A DNA stretch of 64,000 nt from Ralstonia pickettii (GTDB lineage: Bacteria; Pseudomonadota; Gammaproteobacteria; Burkholderiales; Burkholderiaceae), in contig NZ_CP104381.1 of the NCBI RefSeq assembly GCF_030582395.1, forward strand, positions 992,001-1,056,000, written 5' to 3'. This document shows, piece after piece, positions 24,601 through 32,437 of this stretch. A model generated the notes under the pieces. That model worked only from the letters and a program-made list of their open reading frames with translations, had not been told where the DNA came from and made no database searches. Numbering within the stretch: position 1 is the first letter of the stretch; every line of letters starts with the position of its first letter. Position numbers and translations under genes: made by a program.

Positions 24601-25604
24601 CAACCACCGCAGAACGAGTGAACAGCCGCCGCCTCATCGAAGGCCCGTCCGACAAGCTGATGGCAATCTCCCCGCTCAAGCACGCCTGGGCGCGGGACAT
24701 CCTTCAGGTCATGGAGAACAACACGTGGTTCACGAAGGACGTGGACCTGTCCCGTGACGTGAAGCAATACAAGCAGGGCGTGCTGACGCCGCGCGAGAAG
24801 GAAGCGTATGACGGCGCGCTCGCGTTCCTGTCCAACCTGGACGGGTTCCAGCTCCACAACATCACCGAGAACATCGCCAAGCACGTCACGTCGCCGGAAG
24901 TGAAGATGTGCCTCGTGCGCCAGGCGTGGGAAGAAGCGCTGCACGTCGAAGCCTACTCGACGCTCGCAGAAGCGATTTGCGCTGACCCGATGGAGGTCTA
25001 CATGCGCTTTGAGCGCGACGGTGTGCTCGCGGCCAAGAACGAGCACGTGCTGCGCCAGAACGCGATCCTGGATCAGGACTACAGCCCGCGCACCTTCGCG
25101 CTGGCCACGGTCACGAACGTGGCTCTCGAGGGCATCTACTTCTTCGCGGGCTTCCTGATCTTCTACACGCTGGCCAAGAACGGGAAGATGCTCGGCTCGG
25201 CCGACATGATCGCCTACATCCAGCGCGACGAAGAGGGCACCCACCTGGAACTGTTCAAGCACATGTTCCAGACCCTGCAAGTCGAGAACCCGGAAGTCTT
25301 CGACGCCAGCTTCTACGAGGATGCGCGCACCCTGCTGCGCAGCGCCGTCGATCTGGAGACGACCTGGGGCAAGCACCTGATCGGCGGCGGGATTCTCGGC
25401 CTGACGGACCCGATTATCGAAGGGTTCGTGCAGTGGCGGGCCAACGAATGCTGCGCGCAGTTGGGCTTCGAGCCGCTGTATCCGGGCGTGAAGAATCCGG
25501 TGCCGTGGTTCCAGGACATTTCTCGCGTGAATGGACGCAAGAAGAACTTCTTCGAGAGCAAGGTGACGGACTACGCCGTCGGCGGCGCTCTTGAATGGGA
25601 ATGA
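24597..25604 (+). CDS. nrdB: Ribonucleotide reductase small subunit
   Basis: A 335-residue ferritin-like radical subunit: metal-ligand helices with AWEEALHVEAYS, ALEGIYFFAGFLIFY and DEEGTHLELFKHMF. ATG 24597 overlaps the preceding stop; the longer in-frame ORF starts in non-coding sequence. Generates the radical for NrdA. Confidence 0.94.
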   Translation: MTTTAERVNSRRLIEGPSDKLMAISPLKHAWARDILQVMENNTWFTKDVDLSRDVKQYKQGVLTPREKEAYDGALAFLSNLDGFQLHNITENIAKHVTSPEVKMCLVRQAWEEALHVEAYSTLAEAICADPMEVYMRFERDGVLAAKNEHVLRQNAILDQDYSPRTFALATVTNVALEGIYFFAGFLIFYTLAKNGKMLGSADMIAYIQRDEEGTHLELFKHMFQTLQVENPEVFDASFYEDARTLLRSAVDLETTWGKHLIGGGILGLTDPIIEGFVQWRANECCAQLGFEPLYPGVKNPVPWFQDISRVNGRKKNFFESKVTDYAVGGALEWE

Positions 25605-25625
25605 TCTTGTTCCCGCTCTAATATA

Positions 25626-25644
25626 AGTCATGACTGACTATAAT
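25626..25644 (+). promoter_or_regulatory. Dyad-promoter for the lipoprotein gene
   Basis: AGTCA-TGAC-TGACT then a perfect TATAAT (25639-25644). The spacer itself repeats the half-site. Confidence 0.8.
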
Positions 25645-25706
25645 TAGATTGTCGAAAGTGATGCACGTCCCCGGTCGAAGTTGACCGGGGCTCAACAGGA
25701 GAATCC

Positions 25707-26306
25707 ATGAACAAGTCCAAGACTCGAATCGCCATTCTCAGCGCCGCCATCGTGCTCGCGCTGACCGTCTCTGCCTGCGGCCGCGATGAGCGCGTGGCGC
25801 AGATTCCGCAACCCCAGGTCATCCAGCAGGCAGCGCCGGCCGGTCAGGCTCCGGTCGCCGCCGCTGGCCAGCCCGTGATCATCAACAACACCACGCCCGC
25901 ACAGAGCGGCGGTGGCATCGGCGACATGCTGATGGGTGGCGCGCTGGGCTACATGCTGGGTTCGTCCGGCAATCGCGGCGGCAGCTACGACGGTGGCCAC
26001 ACTGAGCGCCGCGTGACCAACGTGACGAACCACTACCACGTGACGGAAGCGCCCAAAGCTGCCGCTGTCGCGCCGAAGGCCACGCCTGCACCGGCAGCCG
26101 CAGCGCCCGCGCCGGCCAAGCCGTCGTATGCGCCGACCTACGCCAACAAGCCGGCCGCTGCACCCACGGTCAGCTACAGCCCGAGCTACGCGAGCAAGTC
26201 CAGCAGCTCCAGCTCCAGCAGCTCCAGTTCCTCGTGGAGTCGCCCGAGCACATCGTCCTACTCGTCGATGAGCCGGAGCAGCAGTTTCAGCAGCGGTCGC
26301 CGCTGA
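25707..26306 (+). CDS. Secreted lipoprotein, Ser-rich tail, 199 aa
   Basis: Signal peptide with lipobox LTVSAC (Cys 24). A Gly-rich segment (GGGIGDMLMGGALGYMLG) could insert in membranes. Repeated Ala/Pro/Lys follows, then a run of twelve Ser and a Ser/Arg tail. Likely on the periplasmic or outer face of the envelope. Phage lipoproteins made early often exclude superinfecting phages, a role that would be inference here. Monocistronic. Confidence 0.75.
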   Translation: MNKSKTRIAILSAAIVLALTVSACGRDERVAQIPQPQVIQQAAPAGQAPVAAAGQPVIINNTTPAQSGGGIGDMLMGGALGYMLGSSGNRGGSYDGGHTERRVTNVTNHYHVTEAPKAAAVAPKATPAPAAAAPAPAKPSYAPTYANKPAAAPTVSYSPSYASKSSSSSSSSSSSSWSRPSTSSYSSMSRSSSFSSGRR

Positions 26307-26311
26307 TGGCA

Positions 26312-26370
26312 GGAGGGCGAGAGCCCTCCCTGACAGAAAAGCCGGTTGGGCACCAGCCGTTTTCTCTGTC
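26312..26370 (+). terminator. Two consecutive hairpins after the lipoprotein gene
   Basis: GGAGGGC-GAGA-GCCCTCC (26312-26329), then GACAGAAAA...TTTTCTCTGTC enclosing a CGGTTGG/CCAGCCG stem (26332-26370). The second has A-rich and T-rich flanks and could act in both directions. Confidence 0.65.
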
Positions 26371-26512
26371 AGTGCAGTGTGGAGAGGTCACACACGTTCC
26401 TGCGCAGGTAAAGCAGGGTCGGGGCAGCGCGACGGCACGGTAACAGGGTGCGCGGTCGTAGACCAGCCGGTATCGAAGCCGGTCACTGACGCCATTTCGA
26501 AAGGGAGATCAC

Positions 26513-27349
26513 ATGATTCACGCCAAAGTCATCGAGGACAGCATCGCCGCGCACGGCAAGCGCCTCACCACGCTCCAGCTGGAGTATCCGCGCTTCATCC
26601 ACGCCGAGTTCATGACGCACCGGGTGTTCAGCCGCAACGCCAGCAGCAGCCGCGCCATCCCGGTCGCCAAGATGATCGAGCAGGTGCGCACGAAGCCCGC
26701 CATGCCGATCCATTGGGGCAAGAACCAGCCTGGCATGCAGGCGAAGGAGCAGGTCAGCAACGAAACGGCCACGACGGCGGCGGCCAACTGGGTGCGCGCT
26801 GCCGTCGATGCGGCCAATCGTGCCGAAGTCCTGATGGATCTCGGCATTCACAAGCAGGTCGTCAACCGCATCCTCGAGCCGTTCCAGCACATCCACGTGG
26901 TTGTGACGGCGACGGAGTGGGAGAACTTCTTCGAACTGCGCGACCACCCGGATGCCCAACCCGAGATTCAGGCGCTGGCCGGCACGATGCGCATTGCGAT
27001 GGACTGCTCCGAGCCGAACCGCGTCAAGCGCGATCGTGGCGACGCCCGTAACTGGCACTTGCCGTATGTGAGCAACGAGGAGCGCTATGTCCATCGTGAC
27101 AGCCCTGAGCTGCTGGCCAAGCTGTCGACGGCCCGCTGCGCCCGCGTGTCCTATCTGACCCACGACGGCGCCAATCCCTCGATCGAGAAGGATCTGGAGC
27201 TGTTTGACCGCCTGGTCGGCGCTCGCCCGCTGCATGCGTCGCCCACCGAGCACCAAGCCTACCCGCTGCCGCTGGCCGGTCAGTCCTCGAAGAACTTCAA
27301 GGGCTGGCGCCAACACCGCGAGTTGATTGAATCCACCTTGCTGGCCTGA
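26513..27349 (+). CDS. thyX: Flavin-dependent thymidylate synthase (ThyX)
   Basis: A 278-residue ThyX-like protein with the signature THRVFSRNASSSRAIP at residues 35-50, a variant of RHRxxSxNExSxRY. The second binding region includes HIHVVVTATEWENFFELR. Converts dUMP to dTMP using FAD/NADPH and methylene-folate, or possibly makes a modified pyrimidine. AAGGGAGAT ribosome site. Works with the reductase genes upstream. Confidence 0.88.
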   Translation: MIHAKVIEDSIAAHGKRLTTLQLEYPRFIHAEFMTHRVFSRNASSSRAIPVAKMIEQVRTKPAMPIHWGKNQPGMQAKEQVSNETATTAAANWVRAAVDAANRAEVLMDLGIHKQVVNRILEPFQHIHVVVTATEWENFFELRDHPDAQPEIQALAGTMRIAMDCSEPNRVKRDRGDARNWHLPYVSNEERYVHRDSPELLAKLSTARCARVSYLTHDGANPSIEKDLELFDRLVGARPLHASPTEHQAYPLPLAGQSSKNFKGWRQHRELIESTLLA

Positions 27350-27366
27350 TTCTGGCCGCTTAACGT

Positions 27367-27385
27367 AGTAAACCCTGACTATTCA
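27367..27385 (+). promoter_or_regulatory. Dyad-promoter of the 27397 gene
   Basis: AGTAA-ACCC-TGACT into TATTCA. The ATG is 12 bases further, so any transcript leader is minimal. Confidence 0.6.
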
Positions 27386-27396
27386 AGGAGTAGGAA

Positions 27397-27663
27397 ATGC
27401 TGAAAGCGTTTGGCAAGAAGTCCGTCGATTCCGTTCTGGCTGCCTTCAACCAGACCATCACGGACCTGGAGCTGGTCGGCCAGGAGAGCCTTGCCCAGGC
27501 CGAGCGTGCTGACCAAGACCGTATCGAGGCCGAAGCCCGTCGCAACGCGGCCATGACGGAAGCCTCTCGCGCGCATGCCGTCGCCGAGCGCCTGAAGAAC
27601 CTCGTCGTGTCGGACGCGGCGGGCGGCGTTGGTCTGGGCTTTGGCTTGGCCGCAGCGGACTGA
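27397..27663 (+). CDS. Small coiled-coil protein, 88 aa
   Basis: One long charged helix (residues of about 20-65) and a Gly/Ala-rich C-terminus. AAGGAG ribosome site. Precedes the MazG-like gene by 32 bases. Unknown function. Confidence 0.6.
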   Translation: MLKAFGKKSVDSVLAAFNQTITDLELVGQESLAQAERADQDRIEAEARRNAAMTEASRAHAVAERLKNLVVSDAAGGVGLGFGLAAAD

Positions 27664-27695
27664 ACCTCATTCACAACCGAAAGGAAAACCACCAC

Positions 27696-28370
27696 ATGAA
27701 CTTCAAAGAATACCAACGGCAGGCCGTTCTCACCGAGAGCGTGCCGGCATCCATCAACTTCGGCACGGTCAGCCTGCACGCAGCGCTGTCGCTGGCCATT
27801 GCCAACGCGCAGATGATGGATCTGGTCAAGCGCGCCATCTTCTACGGCCAGGCGATCGACAAGGACGCGATGCTCAAGAACCTGTCCTCGCAGCTGCAAG
27901 TCCTGGACTTCCTGGGCACGCACACCAACGAAGGCAACCTGGCCGATCCCAACGACAAGGCGCTCTTCGTCGGTGACGCGCTGCCGCCGGCGCTGGCGGG
28001 CGCCAAGCTGTCGAACGTGAACGTGCGCCTGCTGCACGCGGCTGTGGGCATCTTCACCGAAGGCGGCGAAGCGCTGGAGGTCATCCTGAAGCAGCTGGAG
28101 ACCGGCGAGTTCGACCCGGTGAACTGGGGCGAGGAGATCGGTGGCGACGTGTCCTGGTATCAGGCAGTTGGCCACGACGCTGCCGGCACGGACGAAGAAG
28201 TGGAGCGCGAGAAGAACATCGCCAAGCTGCGCAAGCGCTACCCCGACAAGTTCAACCACCACGACGCCGTGAACCGCGACCTGGCAGGCGAGCGCGCCAT
28301 CCTGGAGGGCAAGGTCTTGCCGGGTGGTGGTCTGATCCAGGTGGGCAACCCGGAAACGGTGGCGGCCTGA
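27696..28370 (+). CDS. MazG-like nucleotide pyrophosphohydrolase
   Basis: A 224-residue all-alpha NTP pyrophosphatase type: EGGEALEVILKQLETGEFD, EEIGGDVSWYQA (metal-binding E/D sites), and NIAKLRKRYPDKFNHHDA. It may clear non-canonical dNTPs or alarmones. Stop overlaps the kinase start (TGATGA). Confidence 0.8.
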   Translation: MNFKEYQRQAVLTESVPASINFGTVSLHAALSLAIANAQMMDLVKRAIFYGQAIDKDAMLKNLSSQLQVLDFLGTHTNEGNLADPNDKALFVGDALPPALAGAKLSNVNVRLLHAAVGIFTEGGEALEVILKQLETGEFDPVNWGEEIGGDVSWYQAVGHDAAGTDEEVEREKNIAKLRKRYPDKFNHHDAVNRDLAGERAILEGKVLPGGGLIQVGNPETVAA

Positions 28371-29002
28371 TGATCGGTCTGTGCGGCGCACACCGCACCG
28401 GCAAGACGACGCTGGCGCGGGCGGTCGCGGAGAAGCACGAGGACGTGCTTTTCCTCGAAACGCCGGTCAGCGGAATCTGCAAGGAGCTTGGCTTCGATCC
28501 GGCGCGCACCCATGACTTCAAGACGCGCCTGGAAGTGCAGGGCGAAATCCTGAAGCGGGTGGACGCCATCTACGCCAAGCACGCGGGAGAGAGAGCCATT
28601 ACCGACCGAACGCCGCTCGACATGATCGCCTACACGATGGCCGACGCCATTGGCGACCGAGTTGCGCAGGACGATCAAGAGCGCTTTGCCGGCTACGTCC
28701 AGCAGTGCATCGACGTGACCAACAAGCGCTTTGGCGTGCTGATCGTGGTGCAGCCAGGCATCCCGCTGGTGGCTGCTGAGGGCAAGGCAGCTCTCAACGC
28801 GGCCTACATCGAGCACCTGAGCGCCATCGTCCTGGGCCTGTCGGTCGATGAGCGGGTGAAGCCACTGCACTTCTACCTGCCCCGGTCGATGACCGATCTG
28901 GTGGAGCGCGTCGGGGCGGTCGAGTTCGCAATCGGGCGCGCGGAGAAGCGCGCTCAAGAGCAGATCGCGCGGGAGGTGGCCGAAGGCTATCGGTTGATGT
29001 GA
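28370..29002 (+). CDS. P-loop nucleotide kinase (AAA_28-like), 210 aa
   Basis: Walker A GAHRTGKTT at residues 6-14, then RAITDRTPLDMIAYTM as in deoxynucleoside/dNMP kinase-like phage proteins. Substrate not deducible. Overlap with the MazG-like gene implies joint nucleotide-pool control. Confidence 0.78.
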   Translation: MIGLCGAHRTGKTTLARAVAEKHEDVLFLETPVSGICKELGFDPARTHDFKTRLEVQGEILKRVDAIYAKHAGERAITDRTPLDMIAYTMADAIGDRVAQDDQERFAGYVQQCIDVTNKRFGVLIVVQPGIPLVAAEGKAALNAAYIEHLSAIVLGLSVDERVKPLHFYLPRSMTDLVERVGAVEFAIGRAEKRAQEQIAREVAEGYRLM

Positions 29003-29010
29003 AGAGCCGA

Positions 29011-29069
29011 TAGGGGACCAGTGACATATAGTCAGTAGTTACTTGTGTCCCCTATCGAGCTTCTATAAG
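29011..29069 (+). promoter_or_regulatory. Nested dyad with motif copy, then CTATAAG
   Basis: AGTCA-GTAG-TTACT (29030-29043) lies inside TAGGGGAC/GTCCCCTA arms (29011-29054). CTATAAG follows at 29063-29069. The outer arms may also terminate the kinase transcript. Confidence 0.55.
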
Positions 29070-29118
29070 ATTCTGTTTGTGCGCAGCGTTGCGCGTGTCA
29101 GAAAGAAGGGGTGATTCA

Positions 29119-29559
29119 GTGCCTGCAACAAAAGTCAACACTGACTTTCATATGCCGACCGTCCAAGAAGAACTCGACCGCAAGACGTTTGAGACGCTGG
29201 AGTGGCTGTTCTCGGCAGTGCAGCTTGGAAAGATGACCCCCGACCAGTTTTCAACGGGCGTGGACACGCTGTTCATGGCCGTCAGCGGGCTGCTTGGCAA
29301 GGACTTCATTGACCTGATCACGGCGGCCCAGCAGGAATGCAGCGACACGAAGCCACTGATGAAGCGGGTGTTCGTGAAGGGTAACGAGATCCTTGCCGTC
29401 GAGTGGCCGGTGGGGACGACCAAGTTGACGGTCAGCAAGCGGGTGAATGGGCTCGCCTGCGGACACGTTGTCAAGGAATGGGACCACACGCGCGGGGCCA
29501 AGAATGCGTTCGCGGAGCTGTGTGCGTCGGTCCAAAACAAGGGCTATCAGGAGCTGTGA
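29119..29559 (+). CDS. Hypothetical protein, 146 aa (or 135 aa from 29152)
   Basis: Two starts are plausible. GTG 29119 has AAGGGG upstream; ATG 29152 lies only six bases after a motif dyad, which would then be non-coding and yield an almost leaderless message. The body is helical (EELDRKTFETLEWLFSAV) then beta-rich. No family recognised. Confidence 0.6.
   Translation: MPATKVNTDFHMPTVQEELDRKTFETLEWLFSAVQLGKMTPDQFSTGVDTLFMAVSGLLGKDFIDLITAAQQECSDTKPLMKRVFVKGNEILAVEWPVGTTKLTVSKRVNGLACGHVVKEWDHTRGAKNAFAELCASVQNKGYQEL
29133..29146 (+). promoter_or_regulatory. Motif copy at or inside a gene start
   Basis: AGTCA-ACAC-TGACT between the two possible starts of the 29119 gene. If GTG 29119 is used this is the main copy lying in coding sequence. 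Confidence 0.6.
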
Positions 29560-29563
29560 AAGC

Positions 29564-29737
29564 ATGAAACCCAAAGCCGTTGAAGCGATGACTGTCGCCG
29601 TGCGCTCGATCATCTGCCCGCACTGTGAAGCGGAGCAGGAGGGCTGGCTCGCAGACCCGCGCGGTCGTGACCACGTATGCGACCAGTGCGGCCAGGCGTA
29701 TCACGTGCCGGATGACGTGACCGTCAAGGTGCATTGA
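29564..29737 (+). CDS. Zinc-ribbon protein, 57 aa
   Basis: CPHCEAEQEGWLADPRG then CDQCG: two CxxC knuckles. Starts four bases after the previous stop. Typical phage nucleic-acid or protein-binding ribbon; no specific role. Confidence 0.6.
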   Translation: MKPKAVEAMTVAVRSIICPHCEAEQEGWLADPRGRDHVCDQCGQAYHVPDDVTVKVH

Positions 29738-29756
29738 GCAAGCGGGAGGCGCTGCT

Positions 29757-30260
29757 GTGGCATCGACAAAGGAAGAGGCCGTAACGCTGGACTGGTTCGT
29801 TGGCAAGGAGTTCGAGCTTTCGGGCGTCCAGGAGAGCCAGGTTCGACACCCTGGCGCCGACGACGCAGCCACGCACTTCACGTTCGTTCTGGACGGACGA
29901 GCTTACACAGCGGCGGAAGATCCGAGCGACGGCTACCGGTCGTCTTTGGAACGAGTCTTCCGCTCGCCGGCAGCGAAAGTCACCAACAGGTTCCCGCCTG
30001 TCCGAGTGCGCGGCACTTGGTCCGACGACATGGACGGGGCGAGCGGTGAGGTCGTCCAGTTCAAAGATTGCGTGACGGGGCGGGTGGTCATTACGGTTGG
30101 CACCCACAACCACGACGACTATTACCCCTGCTTTGTGGGCTCCTTCGCGCCGGACAACATGGTGATCAACCGCTCGGAAGAGGAGCGCCAGTTGGCGTTG
30201 CAAGAAGACATGGCCGCCGTCAAGGCGCGAGACGGTCAAGGCGACTGGGGAACGTGGTGA
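29757..30260 (+). CDS. Hypothetical protein, 167 aa
   Basis: GTG start after GGAGG. Predicted mixed beta protein with a well-conserved-looking core (FTFVLDGRAYTAAEDPSDGY). Ends in DWGTW, like several proteins here that end in a Gly-X-Trp motif. Unknown. Confidence 0.55.
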   Translation: MASTKEEAVTLDWFVGKEFELSGVQESQVRHPGADDAATHFTFVLDGRAYTAAEDPSDGYRSSLERVFRSPAAKVTNRFPPVRVRGTWSDDMDGASGEVVQFKDCVTGRVVITVGTHNHDDYYPCFVGSFAPDNMVINRSEEERQLALQEDMAAVKARDGQGDWGTW

Positions 30261-30285
30261 TGGCAAACATCTGAAGGAGATAGAA

Positions 30286-30591
30286 GTGGCAAAGACTGTT
30301 GGCAGTTACGAGATTCCGTTCGACAAGGACGGCAACCAGCTGGACTACGCGGGTTACGGGGCCGCCTCGATGATCCCGAACTACGAGTTTGAGGACTTGC
30401 TGACCTATCAATCGTGTGGTCGCGGCCGCAGCTCGGTGGGGTTCACGTTTGCCCGTCGTGACGGGCGCACGGTGAACGTCTTCCTGACAGACATGAACAA
30501 GTGGATTCCGCAGATGGCCGGCGGCCAGATCGCGGGCAAATTCACGTTCGTCAAGCGCGGCCAGAACTACGGCTGCACGCAGGTGGCGTGA
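30286..30591 (+). CDS. Hypothetical protein, 101 aa
   Basis: GTG start with AAGGAGAT nine bases upstream. Beta-rich, no motif recognised. Overlaps the next gene (TGATG). Confidence 0.55.
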   Translation: MAKTVGSYEIPFDKDGNQLDYAGYGAASMIPNYEFEDLLTYQSCGRGRSSVGFTFARRDGRTVNVFLTDMNKWIPQMAGGQIAGKFTFVKRGQNYGCTQVA

Positions 30592-30926
30592 TGGCCAGGC
30601 TCTTTATCCCGCCGCTGGGCTCTGAGCTGATCCTGGCCGCCGACTGGACTTTCAGCCTGTTTGCGGAGTATCGCAACACGGCCCTGTTCAAGGCGCTGAA
30701 GCTCAAAGAGCCGCGCGATAAATATGGCTGCTACGACCCGAATCTGAGCGCGCCAGTGGCGCTGCCGGCGGGCACCACGCTGTTCGTCAGGCGCTACTAC
30801 ATTCGCCAGGGCATGAAGGGCTTCGACAGCGTGACCTTCAGCGCCAAGATTGGAAAGAAGCAGCACCGGTTCTGGGTGAAATTGGAGGACGCTAACCGGA
30901 TGGAATTCGATTTCGTCGAGCACTAA
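30591..30926 (+). CDS. Hypothetical protein, 111 aa
   Basis: TGATG-coupled start. Beta-rich (LFVRRYYIRQGMKGFDSVTF). Last gene before the next dyad-promoter. Unknown. Confidence 0.55.
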   Translation: MARLFIPPLGSELILAADWTFSLFAEYRNTALFKALKLKEPRDKYGCYDPNLSAPVALPAGTTLFVRRYYIRQGMKGFDSVTFSAKIGKKQHRFWVKLEDANRMEFDFVEH

Positions 30927-30954
30927 CCCCTGTTTTTTGTTGTCATCATCAAAA

Positions 30955-30968
30955 AGTCAATACTGACT
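30955..30968 (+). promoter_or_regulatory. Dyad site for the SPFH operon
   Basis: AGTCA-ATAC-TGACT followed by TTAACA. Confidence 0.7.
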
Positions 30969-30986
30969 TAACACAGAGAGAGCACC

Positions 30987-31298
30987 ATGAAAGTCAAGCG
31001 CATCGCATCCTACGAAACGACCGACGGCCAACTGTTCACGGACAAGAACGCCGCGAAGCAGCACCAGCGTGAGCTGGACCGCCGCGCCAACCTGGCCAAG
31101 CTCGTGTCGGAAACGCTGAAGGACGAAATGATCGCCGGCGAAGTGATCTTCAAACCGGAATCGCTGGCCGACTGGCTGATCGGCAACCAGGAAGCCATCC
31201 GCAACCTGCTGCCGCAGCGCAAGCCGAAGGGCGAGGGCCAGCAAGAGCCGGCAGCCGAGCAGGGCGCAGCCAACGACGGTGAACCGGCCGCCGCCTGA
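30987..31298 (+). CDS. Hypothetical protein, 103 aa
   Basis: Starts with a short beta hairpin (VKRIASYETTDGQLFTDK), as in many phage proteins that begin with a "target/field" type repeat, followed by helices and a Glu/Ala-rich tail. GAGAG ribosome site. Unknown. Confidence 0.6.
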   Translation: MKVKRIASYETTDGQLFTDKNAAKQHQRELDRRANLAKLVSETLKDEMIAGEVIFKPESLADWLIGNQEAIRNLLPQRKPKGEGQQEPAAEQGAANDGEPAAA

Positions 31299-31300
31299 CC

Positions 31301-31501
31301 ATGATCCTGCGTGCCGTCTTCCTCGCGCTGTTGTTGATGGCATTGATCTACGGGGTGCTGTGGCTCGCCACCTGCACTCCGTTCTTCAAAGACAAAGCGC
31401 GCATCCGGCGAATCATTCGTCGGACCTTCCTCACCGCCGCCTCTGCGTGTCTGACCGTGCTCGCAATGGCGTTCCTCATTTCGGTCGACCACATTATGTA
31501 A
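31301..31501 (+). CDS. Small membrane protein, 66 aa
   Basis: Two hydrophobic helices (VFLALLLMALIYGVLWLA; AASACLTVLAMAFLISV) separated by a strongly basic loop. Located directly before the SPFH lipoprotein, so it may be a membrane partner. Confidence 0.6.
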   Translation: MILRAVFLALLLMALIYGVLWLATCTPFFKDKARIRRIIRRTFLTAASACLTVLAMAFLISVDHIM

Positions 31502-31511
31502 GGACAAACGC

Positions 31512-32336
31512 ATGAAGAAACTCTTCATTGGCCTGGCGATGCTGTTCAGCCTGGCGCTCACCGGCTGCGGGGGCACGATCAACACCGGCAACGTGGGCGT
31601 GCGCACCAGCTTCGGCAAGGTGGACCCGCAGGAAGTCCACGAGGGCATCTACGTGGCGATCCTGTCGCACGTGGACGAATACACGGTGAAGGAGACCAGC
31701 ATCGAGCTGGAGAACCTCCAGCCGCGCGCTCGTGACAACCTGACGCTGAAAGACCTGGACGCCACCGTCTACTACAAGACCAACCCGTCCAAGATCGCCG
31801 AGTTCGTCAGCACCCACTCGGGCCAGTCGGCAGTGATGAAGGGCGAGAACTTCGCCCGACCTGGCTACTTCCTTGTCCAGAACATCGCCAAAGGCCAGCT
31901 CTCCGATGAGGTCTCCAAGCTGGACAGTCTGACGCTGCACCAGAACCGCCAAAAGCTGGAAGACGCCGTGCGCGCTTCCGTGCAGGCTGAACTGGACAAA
32001 GACCCGACTGTGCGCGGCACGTTCGAAGTCACGCGGGTGGTGGTGCGCACCATCATGACCGACCCGACGATCGAGGACGCCATCCGTCAGGCCGTGTCGG
32101 CGCAGAAGCAACTCGAGGCGAAGGAGAAGCAGATCGAGATCGCCAAGAAGGATGCCGAGATCGAAAAGACCCGCGCCAGTGGTAAGGCCGCAGCCAACGC
32201 AGCCTTGAACCAGACACTGACGAAGGACTACCTCCAGCACGAATACAACGAGGCTCTGCTGGCATGCGCCCAACGCGCCGGCTGCACGATGATCGTTGGC
32301 AGTGCAGGGAACACGCTGCTGAATGTCGGGAAGTAG
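31512..32336 (+). CDS. SPFH/band-7 (prohibitin-like) lipoprotein
   Basis: A 274-residue protein with signal peptide and lipobox LTGC (Cys 19), then a band-7 domain (NVGVRTSFGKVDPQEVHEGIY; VRASVQAELDKDPTVRG; VVVRTIMTDPTIEDAIRQ) and a coiled coil rich in Glu/Lys/Ala. SPFH proteins form large rings on membranes and modulate proteases such as FtsH. A lipid-anchored phage version would act on the inner or outer membrane surface, possibly protecting phage factors or altering envelope defence (inference). Confidence 0.85.
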   Translation: MKKLFIGLAMLFSLALTGCGGTINTGNVGVRTSFGKVDPQEVHEGIYVAILSHVDEYTVKETSIELENLQPRARDNLTLKDLDATVYYKTNPSKIAEFVSTHSGQSAVMKGENFARPGYFLVQNIAKGQLSDEVSKLDSLTLHQNRQKLEDAVRASVQAELDKDPTVRGTFEVTRVVVRTIMTDPTIEDAIRQAVSAQKQLEAKEKQIEIAKKDAEIEKTRASGKAAANAALNQTLTKDYLQHEYNEALLACAQRAGCTMIVGSAGNTLLNVGK

Positions 32337-32374
32337 CACGCTCCCGCTGTAAGCCCTGATCTGACCTTTTATCA

Positions 32375-32406
32375 TTGACCGGTAGTCAGCAATGACTATC
32401 GGTCAA
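32375..32406 (+). promoter_or_regulatory. Large nested dyad with motif copy
   Basis: AGTCA-GCAA-TGACT (32384-32397) inside TTGACCGGT/ATCGGTCAA; the 14-base arms differ at one position. The outer half-site CCGGT matches the one at 21336. Confidence 0.7.
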
Positions 32407-32437
32407 GAGTAAGACGTTAGGAAAGGAGAATGCTCAA

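Noticed and set aside
26180..26270. Tandem repeat in the lipoprotein gene
   Set aside because: It is simply a run of Ser codons with slippage-prone AGC/TCC units, part of the coding sequence, with no sign of being a separate element.
26380..26490. tRNA-like stretch with a GGTATCGAAGCC loop
   Set aside because: The T-arm has the wrong loop sequence and no acceptor stem or anticodon arm could be paired around it.
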